This document shows, in pieces, positions 10,656 through 20,497 of a DNA stretch of 60,609 nucleotides; the stretch's first letter is position 1; every line of letters starts with the position of its first letter. The notes beneath the pieces were generated by a model. That model made no database searches. It saw nothing but the letters and a program-made list of their open reading frames with translations, and was not told the DNA's origin. The stretch is from contig JADGJC010000249.1 of NCBI GenBank assembly GCA_027596075.1, positions 1 to 60,609 on the forward strand. Direction: 5' to 3'. Both the position numbers and the translations under genes were made by a program. The stretch is from Rhizophlyctis rosea. Its lineage: Eukaryota > Chytridiomycota > Chytridiomycetes > Rhizophlyctidales > Rhizophlyctidaceae.

Positions 10656-12748
10656 CCTATTGCATCCAATCATCAGATTCAGTGTCGGCAAAAAGGGAAA
10701 CGTGTTCAGCCTGTTGGCCAATGGATGAGAATCCCGACGGTGCCGGTATCAACACCCAAGCATTTGTAATCACCTTCCCGCGTTGACTGGGTGGAACATG
10801 ATAGTGGGTCAAACAACCCTTCTGATTGATTAAATGCCCATGCTCATCCGCGTTTGGTAAACACTACCGGCGTGTAGTATGATATGTTCCCGTTTAAGTC
10901 CGGGTGAAGATTTGGACAGTCAAGTCGAAGAAGAAGAAGAAGCGCAAACACGGAAGTATCCGCCCGAGAAGAGGACCGCTTTGTGAGTGGTACTTCCACT
11001 GAATCAATCACTTGATGTGTTTGTATGAATCTTGCAGCAGTTAATAACTCGAGAGAGATGAATGTAACTTTTTCATTTCCAAAGTTGCATGCATATACCA
11101 TCGAGTTCGTCATTCCGCGAATGCGAACAATTTAGATAGATGGTATGTTGGAATGTCAACGACTGCCCGCCCGATGACAGAATAGATCATAGATTCATTA
11201 CCTTCAGCTGACAACATTCTCACCACACGTGAATACGTTGGTAATTCCACTTCTTCTTCTACCCAAACGGTGTTGCGTGCGGAATTCCTAACACCTCCTA
11301 TGTTTGGAAGGTAGTGGTCGACGTGACGATGATTGTCTGATGCAGCGGAGAGATCGTTCTACTGATATAGTGCCTGGCTAGGGATGAGTGAGACGTTTGG
11401 GGATCAGTGAGTGCAGAGGGTGTGCTCGACAGCGGTTGGCGAACCAGAAGGGAAAAAAGATGACAAGATATATGCGGAGGCCACAGAAGCTGGTTACGAA
11501 TACAACAACCCGTCTTCCTTCATGATGAAGCTGATAGATCTGATCATGCGGGTTGAGAAAAACGCGAGTAGGCACTTCTTGCGCGAGGCATTCCTCGCTT
11601 TGTGGATGGAATGTGAAACACAAAAAGAACAGCAGCACCATACAGCAGTTGTCCTAGGTGCGCGTTTAAAGTCCCTGATGTAGAACCAGACGAATATCCA
11701 TATGCTGTGGATCTGTGCAAACAATATTGACCGACGGTCGTTAGGACGTATCTTCTGGAATTACCCAATTTGGGGATTCCGCCAATGGCGGGAGTGACAA
11801 AAAGTAGGGACACAAGAAAGGACGGGATTGATGCGAGTGGGCAATGGGCCCATGTCGATCTTACGGCACTGTGTCCTCGGCACATACCGGCTTTTGGGAA
11901 ACGTTGTTGAGTGATATGGAAGCAGGGTGTTGCAAACAGGTGTTTGCCAAAAAAAGGGGACCAGTCTGGATGATAATGTGTAAGGTATGGATCATCTTTG
12001 ATGACAAACTCAGTTGAGATACCAACACAGTGTTCGAAATTCGGACTCTTGTTGCTCAGATCGACCAAGAAGAAGATTCTTCGGAATGTTCCCATGATTG
12101 ATATATCCAAATATCCCGCCATAGTCGACATGTCCACGCAGCGGACATGGGTGGATTCGTATCCCACAGGACGACTGCGATGCTTCTGGATCGATGCCAG
12201 TGTGTCCCATATTGGAGGGTGCAACAAGGGACAAAAAAATGACAAGAAGGCCAGAATCGTTCATGGAGCTTGACAGGAGATTCCACCTACTGTTCCAATT
12301 GAAGGAAATTTTAGATCGGACTTTCGAGCGATGGTTGAGGTAGCAGTTCTTCTGTCAGTCATTCTTGGTTGTCAGTCAATGTGGATTCTCACAAAAAAAT
12401 CACAGAAGCAACGGGCGCGAGGGGATGTCCTAGCAGTTGCGGTAAAAGTAGCGTAGAATCGTAGGGGCTCCCTTTTCGAATCAGTCGATGTTTATGTCCT
12501 CCCACAAAGAAGATGGTGTGCTCGTTCAACGTGGAATCACTCATTCGGTAGCTTCCGGTCTGACCAAGAGAAAAGAAAGTCGCCAAACGTTCATGGAACT
12601 AATGTGATGGGAGGCGCTGATCTCATGGGCCATAACACCTAAAATGTTGTATCGTATCATGAACGAGTCTTTCCCACCAATTCGTGATTTGTACACATGT
12701 GGAGATTGGATATCTGAAAGAAAGAGAAGGAAATCCGGGAAAAGCACG

Positions 12749-12870
12749 TTCACTTCCCAATTGAGACTCACTGGGATCCAGACATCAGGGAAGCAGAACA
12801 CATCGAAAGGTATGAATTATGGACAATAGCAGTAATTTGATCCTTCCGAACGAGGTCCACTGCATCCACC
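12749..12870 (+). repeat. Decayed dispersed repeat, copy c
   Basis: One frame reads HFPIETHWDPDIREAEHIER, which matches the order of residues in copy b (EMPVGSHRDQEVREI). The following DNA (ATGGACAATAGCAG) parallels ATTGATAGC in copies a and b. It is the most diverged of the three. Confidence 0.35.
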
Positions 12871-13078
12871 ATTGAAGCGACAAAAAGGCAAGTTTCCAAG
12901 ATGTATAAAGACTCGACGAACCCGGTCATTTCCACCCTGCCGGCATAACCTCAAAACGTCGGCCATTCAATCTCATTATGTCATCCACAAATCTTCCACC
13001 GACCCGCGTATCCCCCAAAAAATGTTTGGACTGAATATATTTTACAAATGGTTAAAAGCCCGGGATTCAAACCCCGCA

Positions 13079-14027
13079 TTATGCCCTGTTCCTCCTCTTC
13101 AACGCCTCGGGAACCTGGTTGAGGAGGTCGAATTCCTCCTTGACTTGTTGCTCGTAGTCGATTTGCTCGATGATGGGTCGGAGGTAGGGGATGTCCTGTT
13201 TTGTGTTTGAGTGAGTTGAGTGGGCCCATTGTGTATTGATTTGAGAAGCTAGAAACGAGCAATATTGAATGCCCGGATCGCCGTCTTCCCACAGTCAACT
13301 CAGCCTTCAAAAGCCGTCGCCCTCCCTTGCGAGGCATCCATTCAACGCTTTGTTTATTGCACTAAAGGACGAAGTGCATCGCCCACATTCAGATATGATT
13401 CGTGGTGCAAGATTCTGCGGCTGACAGAACCGTTTTTGCCGCCAAGTTATGTAATCCTGGCGTTCTGCTGAACAGTCAAAGCCATCCTCCACCACCGCCA
13501 CGCTTTCCACTTCCGCATACTTCCATCTTCGTCATTTCCATCCTGTGGCGTTCAACTCCTCTACTCTCTTGCCCACTAGGTGGTGTCACGTCTCTACTAA
13601 CCTCCTCAGGCTTTGTCCATTGGTCCTTTGGCAGCTCTGTTTGGTGGGCGGAGGCGTTGAGGGCACGACGGAAACGGAAGATACGGTCCTGTTGTTCAAT
13701 AGGGGGGAGACGGCGGACAGCTTCCCTGACCACATCTCCTTCGTCGGGGATCAGGTCGTCGAAGCGGAGGCCTGACGTTCATGGGAATGTATGCACAGTG
13801 TGTATGATATTTGAGATGGTAGGATGGGGAAGTGTGTGTAGTTTTGATATATGTATGAGCGTGGGAAAGTTTAGTGAGTACAGTGAGTGATATCAGCGCG
13901 CGGCAATTCGCCCTTCCTTACCCATCTTCCTGTAACCCATAGCCCCTCTGTAAGTCTCCCTCAGGGATTGGAGTGCGGGCGAGTTCTTAAGTTGCTTGAT
14001 AGCCTGGTATACGGGTGCGAGAGACAT
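13079..14027 (-). CDS. QCR7: Cytochrome b-c1 complex subunit 7
   Basis: Three exons, complement(13922..14027), complement(13602..13771) and complement(13079..13195), give 130 residues, the usual size. This matrix-side subunit of respiratory complex III is needed for assembly of the cytochrome b core. Seen directly: the N-terminal helix with SLRETYRGAMGYRKMGLRFD, the DDLIPDE segment, EAVRRLPPIEQQDRIFRFRR, the family block LPKDQWTKPEEDIPYLRPII, and a charged C-terminal helix ending in LKRRNRA. The PEE|DIPYL junction across intron 2 falls in the most conserved part of the family, which confirms the splice. Intron 2 is long for this genome (406 nt) and intron 1 is 150 nt. The sequence looks more like animal and early-diverging fungal QCR7 than like ascomycete proteins, which have a different C-terminus. 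Import into mitochondria is inferred from the family; there is no cleaved presequence. Confidence 0.93.
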
Positions 14028-14458
14028 GGTTGCGGCGTGTGTGAATGAGGGATGAGAGGGTGATTGGACCACACAATGTCAAATGGTGCAAACACAGTGG
14101 CAGAACGATTGTGGGTGTCGGAGCACGACAGTCGTTTGAGTGTGAATGGGTATGATTCATTGCTGCTATGGCAATCCATGTACAGCACCCAAGCGGCATG
14201 GCGCCCAGACACTTTGCGCCACAAGCTTGTGCCACCATACTCGCAAGCCTCAACAGTGCCACGTGGGCGGCTTCGGAGCCTCACCCTCACTCTCTGAGTC
14301 TCTCTCCCACCTTCACCTCCATATCGTAGATCATCTTCCCACGGTCCACCATACGATGGCACCCCCGAGCGGTACCCAACCAACGATAGTCGCATAGTAC
14401 CTCACTCCAGCTTAAATATATACCCATCTCAACCGCGAACCGATACCACTCCCCGACA

Positions 14459-17400
14459 ATGTCATCCCGCCCGTCCCTCGACAAAAAACCCTCTCTAAAC
14501 ACGCGTCTAGCTTCAGCCCTCTTCGGTGCCAATTCCCTCCCAACAGCACCAACAACCCCTTACTCCCACCATCCCTCTCCGCCAACCCGCACTTCGACCT
14601 CAACCTCCCTAACAACTCAATCCTCACAATCACAATTCACTCCCCTCTCATTCTCAATAGAAACCTTCCACGAAGATGACTTTACACCCGCTGACTTTCT
14701 GGCTCAACGGAGGCATATCGCGTTGGATAGGTTGAAGTGGGAACTAGGGAATGCTCTGAGGGAAGTCAAGAATGAACTCGTGGAACTCATCAATAGGGAT
14801 TATGCGGATTTTATTTCTCTCTCCGCTGGGTTGCGCTCTGATAGGGTGGAGGATGCCATACAGGGATTGACAGGGCCGCTCACAAAGGTCAAGGGGGATG
14901 TGCAGGTAGGTGGGTAAACGTGAAGTGGGTGGATGGATTGGTGGGGTGGCTGGGTGGGATGAGTGGGTGGAGTGGGGGGAGTGGTGAACGGGTGGGCGGG
15001 CTGGGCTTACCAGGAGAAGAGGAAGGGGGAGCGGAGAGGGAGTGGGTATGGTGTCTTGCTCGGGCTGTTGGTTTGGCTCCATCCGGCTCGATTTGGTTGG
15101 CTTCGGTTGGACTGGACTGGATCTGGCTTGGTTTGCATGCAGCATCGGTTTGGCTTGGCTGGGGCCGGCTGGATTGGGCTGGAGTGGGTCTGATTGGGAT
15201 GGAGTGGGATACCATGATGCCAGTTGGGGAGGGATGGCATGTCGTCAACACTCACCTACTAACGCTTTATTGTCAATGTTCACATGGCACCAGACAGTGC
15301 AAACCTACATGACGCACACCATCACAACCCTAACATCCAAACTCCACTCCCGCACCCTGATCCGCTCTAAGAAGGCTTCTCTTCAATTACTGTTGTCTAT
15401 CCACGACTCGGTCTCGAAGATTGAGGATCTTTTGGAGATTAGTGTTAAGGATCGGGGCGGGGATTTGGGGAGTGGGGAGTTGGCCGTTGTCGGTGGCGGG
15501 GAGGGGGATGTGGGTGGGAAGGGAGGGAAAGAGGATGGGGAAGGAGAAGTAGGGGAAGGAGGGATGGACGGCAAACTGGTAGAACGAGTCGCCATAGAGT
15601 ATAATCAGTTGTTGTTTCTTGTTGGAAGGGGGGAGGGGTTGCCGTTTGTTGAGAGGGTTCAGTGGGTACGTGCTTGTTTCGTTTGTTTTTCCACGCTGAT
15701 CGTCGCACCCCTCCTCTCTTCATTGACTTACTTCATAACACACACCAGCGAATAACCCGTATAAAAGAAACACTCAAAACCCTTCTTACGAAATCGCTCG
15801 TTAAATCCTTCCGGGACGTCATGTCTCATCCTGCCGATGCACAACACACCGCTACACTCACACAATACCTCCGCACATACGTTCTAATCGACCGTGTAGC
15901 GGAAGCGGGTGTGGTGTGTCGTGAAACAGTCGTTCGACCGGGCATTGAGAAGGTTTGTTTCTTGTCTTCCTTTTTCTTCTTTGTCTCGGGCCTGTTTTTG
16001 TTGATGGTGCCTTTTAAGATCCTACCGGCCGGTAAATCGGGCGCATCACCACCCTCACTCCAAAAAACATACACTTCCTTAATCTCCTTCATCCAACGTG
16101 ATTGTGCGCCTGTTATCGACGTCATGGACGCGGTATTAAAAGGCACGGGCGTCACAACGCTCGTTGACGTCCTCTTCCCTGAAGTGATCGGTAAAGTGAT
16201 CGAACGCCTAGGCTCAGGGGCGGGGGGCGGAATATTTGGTGTGGGGTTGCCGGGGGTGTTTCATGAGGTTTGTGAATGTTTTTATTTTGAGGGGAGGGAG
16301 ATTTTTTTGTTGATATGAAGGTCTTTTTTTTTGACGATTTTTTTTCGTAGAATTATACGACGACGATGGAGTTTATTTCTTCGTTTGAAGGGCTTTGTAG
16401 GACGAAGAGGGAGGTGGAGAAGTTGAGGAGGCGGAATGAGTATGTGGGGTTTATGAGGAGGTGGAATGTTGGTGTTTATTTCCAGATTCGGTATGTTGTG
16501 CGTGTTTATCTTTCTTTTTTGTGGTGTGTGAGCGGGGTTGGGGGGCCGCCACTGAGGCCCTAACACTTGTTTCCCGTTTTGGAAGATTCAAGGAAATCGC
16601 GACGGAGTTTGAGGATTGTGTTGCGTCTTCTGGTGTGGAGAATGTCATGGGACGCGAAAGGGGGAATAGTTCTGGTAAGCTTCCCATTCTTTCCTTTTGG
16701 CTGTTTCCCATCGTGTGTATGTGTTCCGTAACTCTAAATCGCGACGCACAGAAATGTCCCTCCCGCCCTCGACAGCAGTGTTGAAATGTATCGAAAAGTG
16801 CTGGGATGAGAAGATTTGGATGAGGAGTTTGAGTGGGAGGTTTTGGAAGTTGACGTTGCAGGTGAGGAAATGGGGGTGATAGGAGGGTTGGGAGGGTTTG
16901 GGCGGGGGGGATGTAATGGTTTGTGGGGGGTGAGACTTTGTTGAATCTAACAAATCTCCACCTAATCCAGTTAATCAATCAATATGCCACATACATGTCT
17001 TCACTTCCCCTCGCCGAAACCGTCTCACCACCGCAATCATCACTCCCACAACCTCCACCCGTCCCGCCCCGTGACCCGCAAGAACGAACATCGACGTCCA
17101 GCGAATCTCTGCGGGAATTGAGCGAAGACGCGGTGTTGAGGCTTTGTGTTTGGGTTGTTGGGGATTTGGAACGGGTTAAGGAAGGGGTTTGGAGGGTGTT
17201 TGAGGGGGTGGTTGTGAAGAGGGTTGGTGGTGGGAGTGGCGATGTGGAAGGGGGGATGAGAGGTTCGTTTGCCGCTTCTATTTCTCTTTTACAGAATGCC
17301 AACATCTCTAACCCCCCTTTTCCACGAATAGCATCCCTCCAAACCTCCCTAACCCTCCTCCACCCCCCGCTTTCCCTCATCGATAAACGCGTCACATCTA

Positions 17401-17532
17401 TACTGATTCGTCGGTGTGCGGAACCGTTAAAGGCTGTCGCGAGGATTCCGACGCAGTTTAGGAGTACGAATAAACCTGTGCCGAGGGGGGCTAGTCATTT
17501 TGTTGAGGAGGTTTTTGCGGGGTTGGGTGGGT
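14459..17532 (+). CDS. COG2: Conserved oligomeric Golgi complex subunit 2 (3' end lost in gap)
   Basis: Exons 14459..14905, 15294..15665, 15749..15952, 16019..16267, 16351..16490, 16586..16674, 16752..16861 and 16972..17532 give 724 residues before the N gap; animal COG2 is near 740, so little is missing. COG2 is part of lobe A of the COG tether, which captures retrograde vesicles at the Golgi. Seen directly: the COG2 N-terminal block FHEDDFTPADFLAQRR, then VELINRDYADFISLSAGL; SKKASLQLLLSIHDSVSKIE; the middle motif GVFHENYTTTMEFISSFE; and RRWNVGVYFQIRFKEIA, a hallmark of the family. The C-terminal part has FRSTNKPVPRGASHFVEEVF. Residues about 205-250 hold a Gly/Glu-rich insertion from a G-rich DNA stretch. 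Intron 1 (388 nt) is also very G-rich. The last exon contains an acceptor-like tract at 17294 that may be a retained or missed intron. Confidence 0.9.
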
Positions 17533-18003
17533 NNNNNNNNNNNNNNNNNNNNNNNNNNNNNNNNNNNNNNNNNNNNNNNNNNNNNNNNNNNNNNNNNNNN
17601 NNNNNNNNNNNNNNNNNNNNNNNNNNNNNNNNNNNNNNNNNNNNNNNNNNNNNNNNNNNNNNNNNNNNNNNNNNNNNNNNNNNNNNNNNNNNNNNNNNNN
17701 NNNNNNNNNNNNNNNNNNNNNNNNNNNNNNNNNNNNNNNNNNNNNNNNNNNNNNNNNNNNNNNNNNNNNNNNNNNNNNNNNNNNNNNNNNNNNNNNNNNN
17801 NNNNNNNNNNNNNNNNNNNNNNNNNNNNNNNNNNNNNNNNNNNNNNNNNNNNNNNNNNNNNNNNNNNNNNNNNNNNNNNNNNNNNNNNNNNNNNNNNNNN
17901 NNNNNNNNNNNNNNNNNNNNNNNNNNNNNNNNNNNNNNNNNNNNNNNNNNNNNNNNNNNNNNNNNNNNNNNNNNNNNNNNNNNNNNNNNNNNNNNNNNNN
18001 NNN
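17533..18003. other. Assembly gap (471 N)
   Basis: A run of 471 N interrupts the last COG2 exon and hides its stop codon. The sequence after the gap (18004-18080) reads VPDIKCEVSDSTESCRRL and then a stop in one frame, which could be the end of COG2 or 3' flank. Confidence 0.95.
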
Positions 18004-18379
18004 GTGCCTGATATCAAGTGTGAGGTTTCCGACTCGACAGAGAGTTGCCGGCGTTTGTGGGTTGTATATATTTGTTGATGGTTGGATGTTATGATTTGTA
18101 TATGTTTTGCTGTTTTGTGATTTTTTGGTTTTGCCTGTTTGGAAAATGGTCGGTGTGTTGAGGTTCCTGTTTGTGAGGGAATTGGTGCACCACACGCACC
18201 TCCACGGTCGAAGAACACGATTGAAATCAAACAAGTTGAAAAAGACGCTATATAAAGATACTGGGTGCTACGCATAATATGAAAAATATGGTACAAGAAG
18301 AAGTCGACAGGGTGTCGAGGACCGTGCTCCCGAACCCCATTTTCCCACTATTCCCTACGATGATGGATATAGAAGATTT

Positions 18380-19101
18380 TCAAATGATTGGCTCCTTGAC
18401 TTTATCCGCGACTTTTCTTCGTTGGAGGGCTTGGGATATTGGCACGGGGTGCGGGACGACGTCTGCGAGGAATTCTAGGTCGTCGTGTTTTGTTATTGCA
18501 TTTGCTGTGGTGGGAAGAGCCAATTGGGAGGGTGTGAGTAGTGAGTGTGGGCGGCGAATTGAAGAGGAGATTGATATGTATGACAACGCACCGATGTCTT
18601 TGTAGGAGATGGCTTTACGGTTTTTGTCTTCGCGGGTGAATGTGTATGATTTTTGTGCGAGGTGGGCTAGGAAGAGTTCCTGTGTGTTACAATACCAAAA
18701 AGACAAATTTCAGTTTACGTGCTCTTCACAGTTTCAATGCCAAACACCGGGGCCCCAAACGCTAAAACAGCAATTGCTCGCAGAGGTCTCAAAGAACATA
18801 CCGTAGCATAAGCAACAGCAAACACAGCATCATTCCCCAACGTCGTGACGTCTTTGTCTTCTTTCATTATTGTTTTGACGCGGGCGTGGGGGAATGCGGC
18901 TTTTGTGCCGCGCGGGGAGGAGGATGCTGTGAGGTCTTTTGGGGTTGTGTCTTTTAGGGGTTTGGTGGGTGGTGGGGAGGATGCGAGGATTGCTGGGGGA
19001 ATGTTTTGGGAGGGGGATGAGGTTGCGGGGGAGGGGTGGATGTCGTGGGCGGGGGGTGATGTTGTTGGACAGGTGAAGTAGGGTGGTGGTGGAGTGGTCA
19101 T
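18380..19101 (-). CDS. Histone-fold subunit of the Pol epsilon (Dpb3/POLE4) / CHRAC type
   Basis: Exons complement(18802..19101), complement(18592..18679) and complement(18380..18504), with GTATGT and GTGCGT donors, give 170 residues. The first 60 or so residues are a Pro/Ser/Thr-rich tail. The rest is a complete NF-YC-like histone fold: FPHARVKTIMKEDKDVTTLG (helix 1 and loop), AVFAVAYATELFLAHLAQKS (helix 2), NRKAISYKDIANAITKHDD (loop and helix 3) and EFLADVVPHPVPISQAL at the end. The L-A-D-V-V-P ending and K-x-D-D-L-E-F pattern are typical of the small histone-fold subunits shared by DNA polymerase epsilon and CHRAC-type remodellers, which pair with a second histone-fold partner to bind DNA. 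Sequence alone does not separate these roles. I chose the ATG at 19101 for its AAAATG context; an upstream ATG at 19218 would add 39 more low-complexity residues. It is divergent from the Myb gene at 19520. Confidence 0.85.
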
Positions 19102-19519
19102 TTTTGTGGGTGATGGGTGAGGGTGGGTGAGCAGGCGGATGTGGTGGAAGAAAGGTGTGGAGGGAAAGATTGGAGTTGGGGAAGTTTGCGAGGAAGAAGG
19201 GGGTGAGAGTGGAGACACTGGAGAGAGAAAGACGAGTGTGGTCCGACGCCCCGGACGTGGGGCTGGTTATGACACATCACACATCATCCGGAAAGGGTCT
19301 TGTGGTCATCCAAGTTGATAGGACTCTTGGACGCCTGTCAAACGGTTTCGTGTGACGACTCTCCTCAGGTGCCAACTTATGGTCTTTCTCAGCGCCTTCC
19401 TCCCTTCCTTTCTCTTCCCTTTAGATTTCTTCAGACTTTAAGAAGGTGAGTTTCCGCTTGGTAGTGTAAACCGTTGTGTATTGCATGCTGACAATGCTAA
19501 AATTCTCACGAGAATAGTC
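19102..19519. promoter_or_regulatory. Shared divergent promoter region with a duplicated block
   Basis: This 418-bp interval separates the histone-fold gene (minus) from the Myb/SANT gene (plus). The part at 19262-19358 is also found upstream of the second Myb gene (26338-26443). A GTGAGT donor near 19446 and a TAG acceptor just before the ATG suggest an intron in the 5' UTR of the Myb gene. Confidence 0.5.
19262..19358 (+). repeat. Promoter block shared by the two Myb paralogues, copy 1
   Basis: GCTGGTTATGAC, then ACACATCATCC, GGGTC, GATAGGAC and ACGCCTGTCAAA occur in this order. The same order with small changes is seen at 26338-26443. The match is outside any coding frame I support. Confidence 0.7.
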
Positions 19520-20497
19520 ATGCTCCGCTTCCTCGTCAAAACCTTGCCTTTGCGTTTTCGGTGCACCCCCCACCCACTCCCTCCTATCCTTCCCACCGCC
19601 TACCTATACCTCAACCAAACCCTCGCAAATAGACGCGCACTATCGGATTCACCCGCCATACCTCCTCCAAAGCGAGTAAAGCGGAAGTGGTTGCCTTGGG
19701 AGGATGATATGGTGAGACAAGAGGTCGCGCGGGCGAAAATTGCTGGGGATACGCCGCGGTGGACCATGCTTGGGAAACAGCTTTCTCGTGGCAGAGACAA
19801 AGTTTTGACCCGTTGGCAGGAGGCCTTGGATACCAGTTACATCCGGACACCATGGACCCCTAATGAGGACGCAACTTTACTTCAAGATGTCTTGAGCTGC
19901 AAAGAGAATGGCGTTAGGGTGTCATGGGTCAGCCTATCCGCAGTCTACAACAGATCACCGAACTCAATCAGAAACCGCTACCTTCAGTGCGTTGATCCAG
20001 ATCTGCAAAGGGACCCTTGGACTGCAACAGAAGATGACGCAATACGGCGGGAAGGTGTGCGGGCTATGTATTCCAATGATGTGCCACGTTGGAGTGATTT
20101 GGGACTGGGAAGGAGTGCTGCGGCAATAGCAGGACGTTGGTACAACTACCTTCATCCATGCCTTCAAAAGGGGATTATCACGGATGAGATGAAGCGATAC
20201 ATAGCCGACAAGGTGGGATCCGCTGTGAGGATGGGTCGTCGGCCTGACTTCAGGGAAGTTGGAAGGCACATTAGAAAGCCGGGAAATGTGGTGCATCACT
20301 ACAGGATCAATTATTTGGACCCGGCATTGAATCAGGGGCCATGGAGTCGAGAGGAGCTTGGCCGATTGCGAGAATTGAGGGCGCAGGGGCTGGGGTGGGC
20401 GGAAATTGGTCGAGTCTTGCAGCGGGGCCCGAGATGGGTACGACTCAAATGGATAGCTCAGGATAAGTCGGGATGGGCGGACCTGGAAAGATTGTAA
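19520..20497 (+). CDS. Protein with five Myb/SANT-like repeats and a possible mitochondrial presequence
   Basis: The chain of 325 residues begins at the ATG at 19520, just after an acceptor-like TAG, which fits a 5' UTR intron; an in-frame ATG at 19481 lies inside that presumed intron. Residues 1-30 are rich in Leu, Arg and Phe with no acidic residue (MLRFLVKTLPLRFR), like a mitochondrial presequence. Five repeats of about 50 residues follow, each with spaced aromatics: KWLPWEDD...RWQEALD, PWTPNEDA...RNRYLQCVD, PWTATEDD...GRWYNYLH, a weaker one from KGIITDEMKRY to HHYRINYLD, and PWSREELG...VRLKWIAQ. Myb repeats bind DNA, so a role in transcription (nuclear or mitochondrial) is inferred. The exact family is unknown to me. 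A shortened paralogue lies at 26579. Confidence 0.8.
   Translation: MLRFLVKTLPLRFRCTPHPLPPILPTAYLYLNQTLANRRALSDSPAIPPPKRVKRKWLPWEDDMVRQEVARAKIAGDTPRWTMLGKQLSRGRDKVLTRWQEALDTSYIRTPWTPNEDATLLQDVLSCKENGVRVSWVSLSAVYNRSPNSIRNRYLQCVDPDLQRDPWTATEDDAIRREGVRAMYSNDVPRWSDLGLGRSAAAIAGRWYNYLHPCLQKGIITDEMKRYIADKVGSAVRMGRRPDFREVGRHIRKPGNVVHHYRINYLDPALNQGPWSREELGRLRELRAQGLGWAEIGRVLQRGPRWVRLKWIAQDKSGWADLERL

Larger units (their letters stand above)
5254..13078. other. Gene-poor stretch with decayed repeats
   Basis: No open frame here shows a recognisable domain. The longest (233 codons, minus strand, 11544-12245) has no family resemblance and no splice support. Segments at 8980-9089, 10548-10655 and 12749-12870 resemble each other and are listed separately. 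A-runs followed by GGGA recur on the plus strand (near 8449, 8952, 10330, 10690, 11951), which suggests more degraded copies. I see no intact transposase or reverse transcriptase. Confidence 0.55.

Noticed and set aside
11544..12245. A 233-residue minus-strand open frame in the gene-poor stretch
   Set aside because: No domain, no signal peptide, no codon bias like the real genes, and it overlaps decayed repeats. It may be chance.
13030..13085. A tRNA B-box-like string next to the QCR7 stop codon
   Set aside because: GGTTTGAATCC differs from the B-box consensus, no A box lies at the right distance, and upstream is QCR7 coding sequence.
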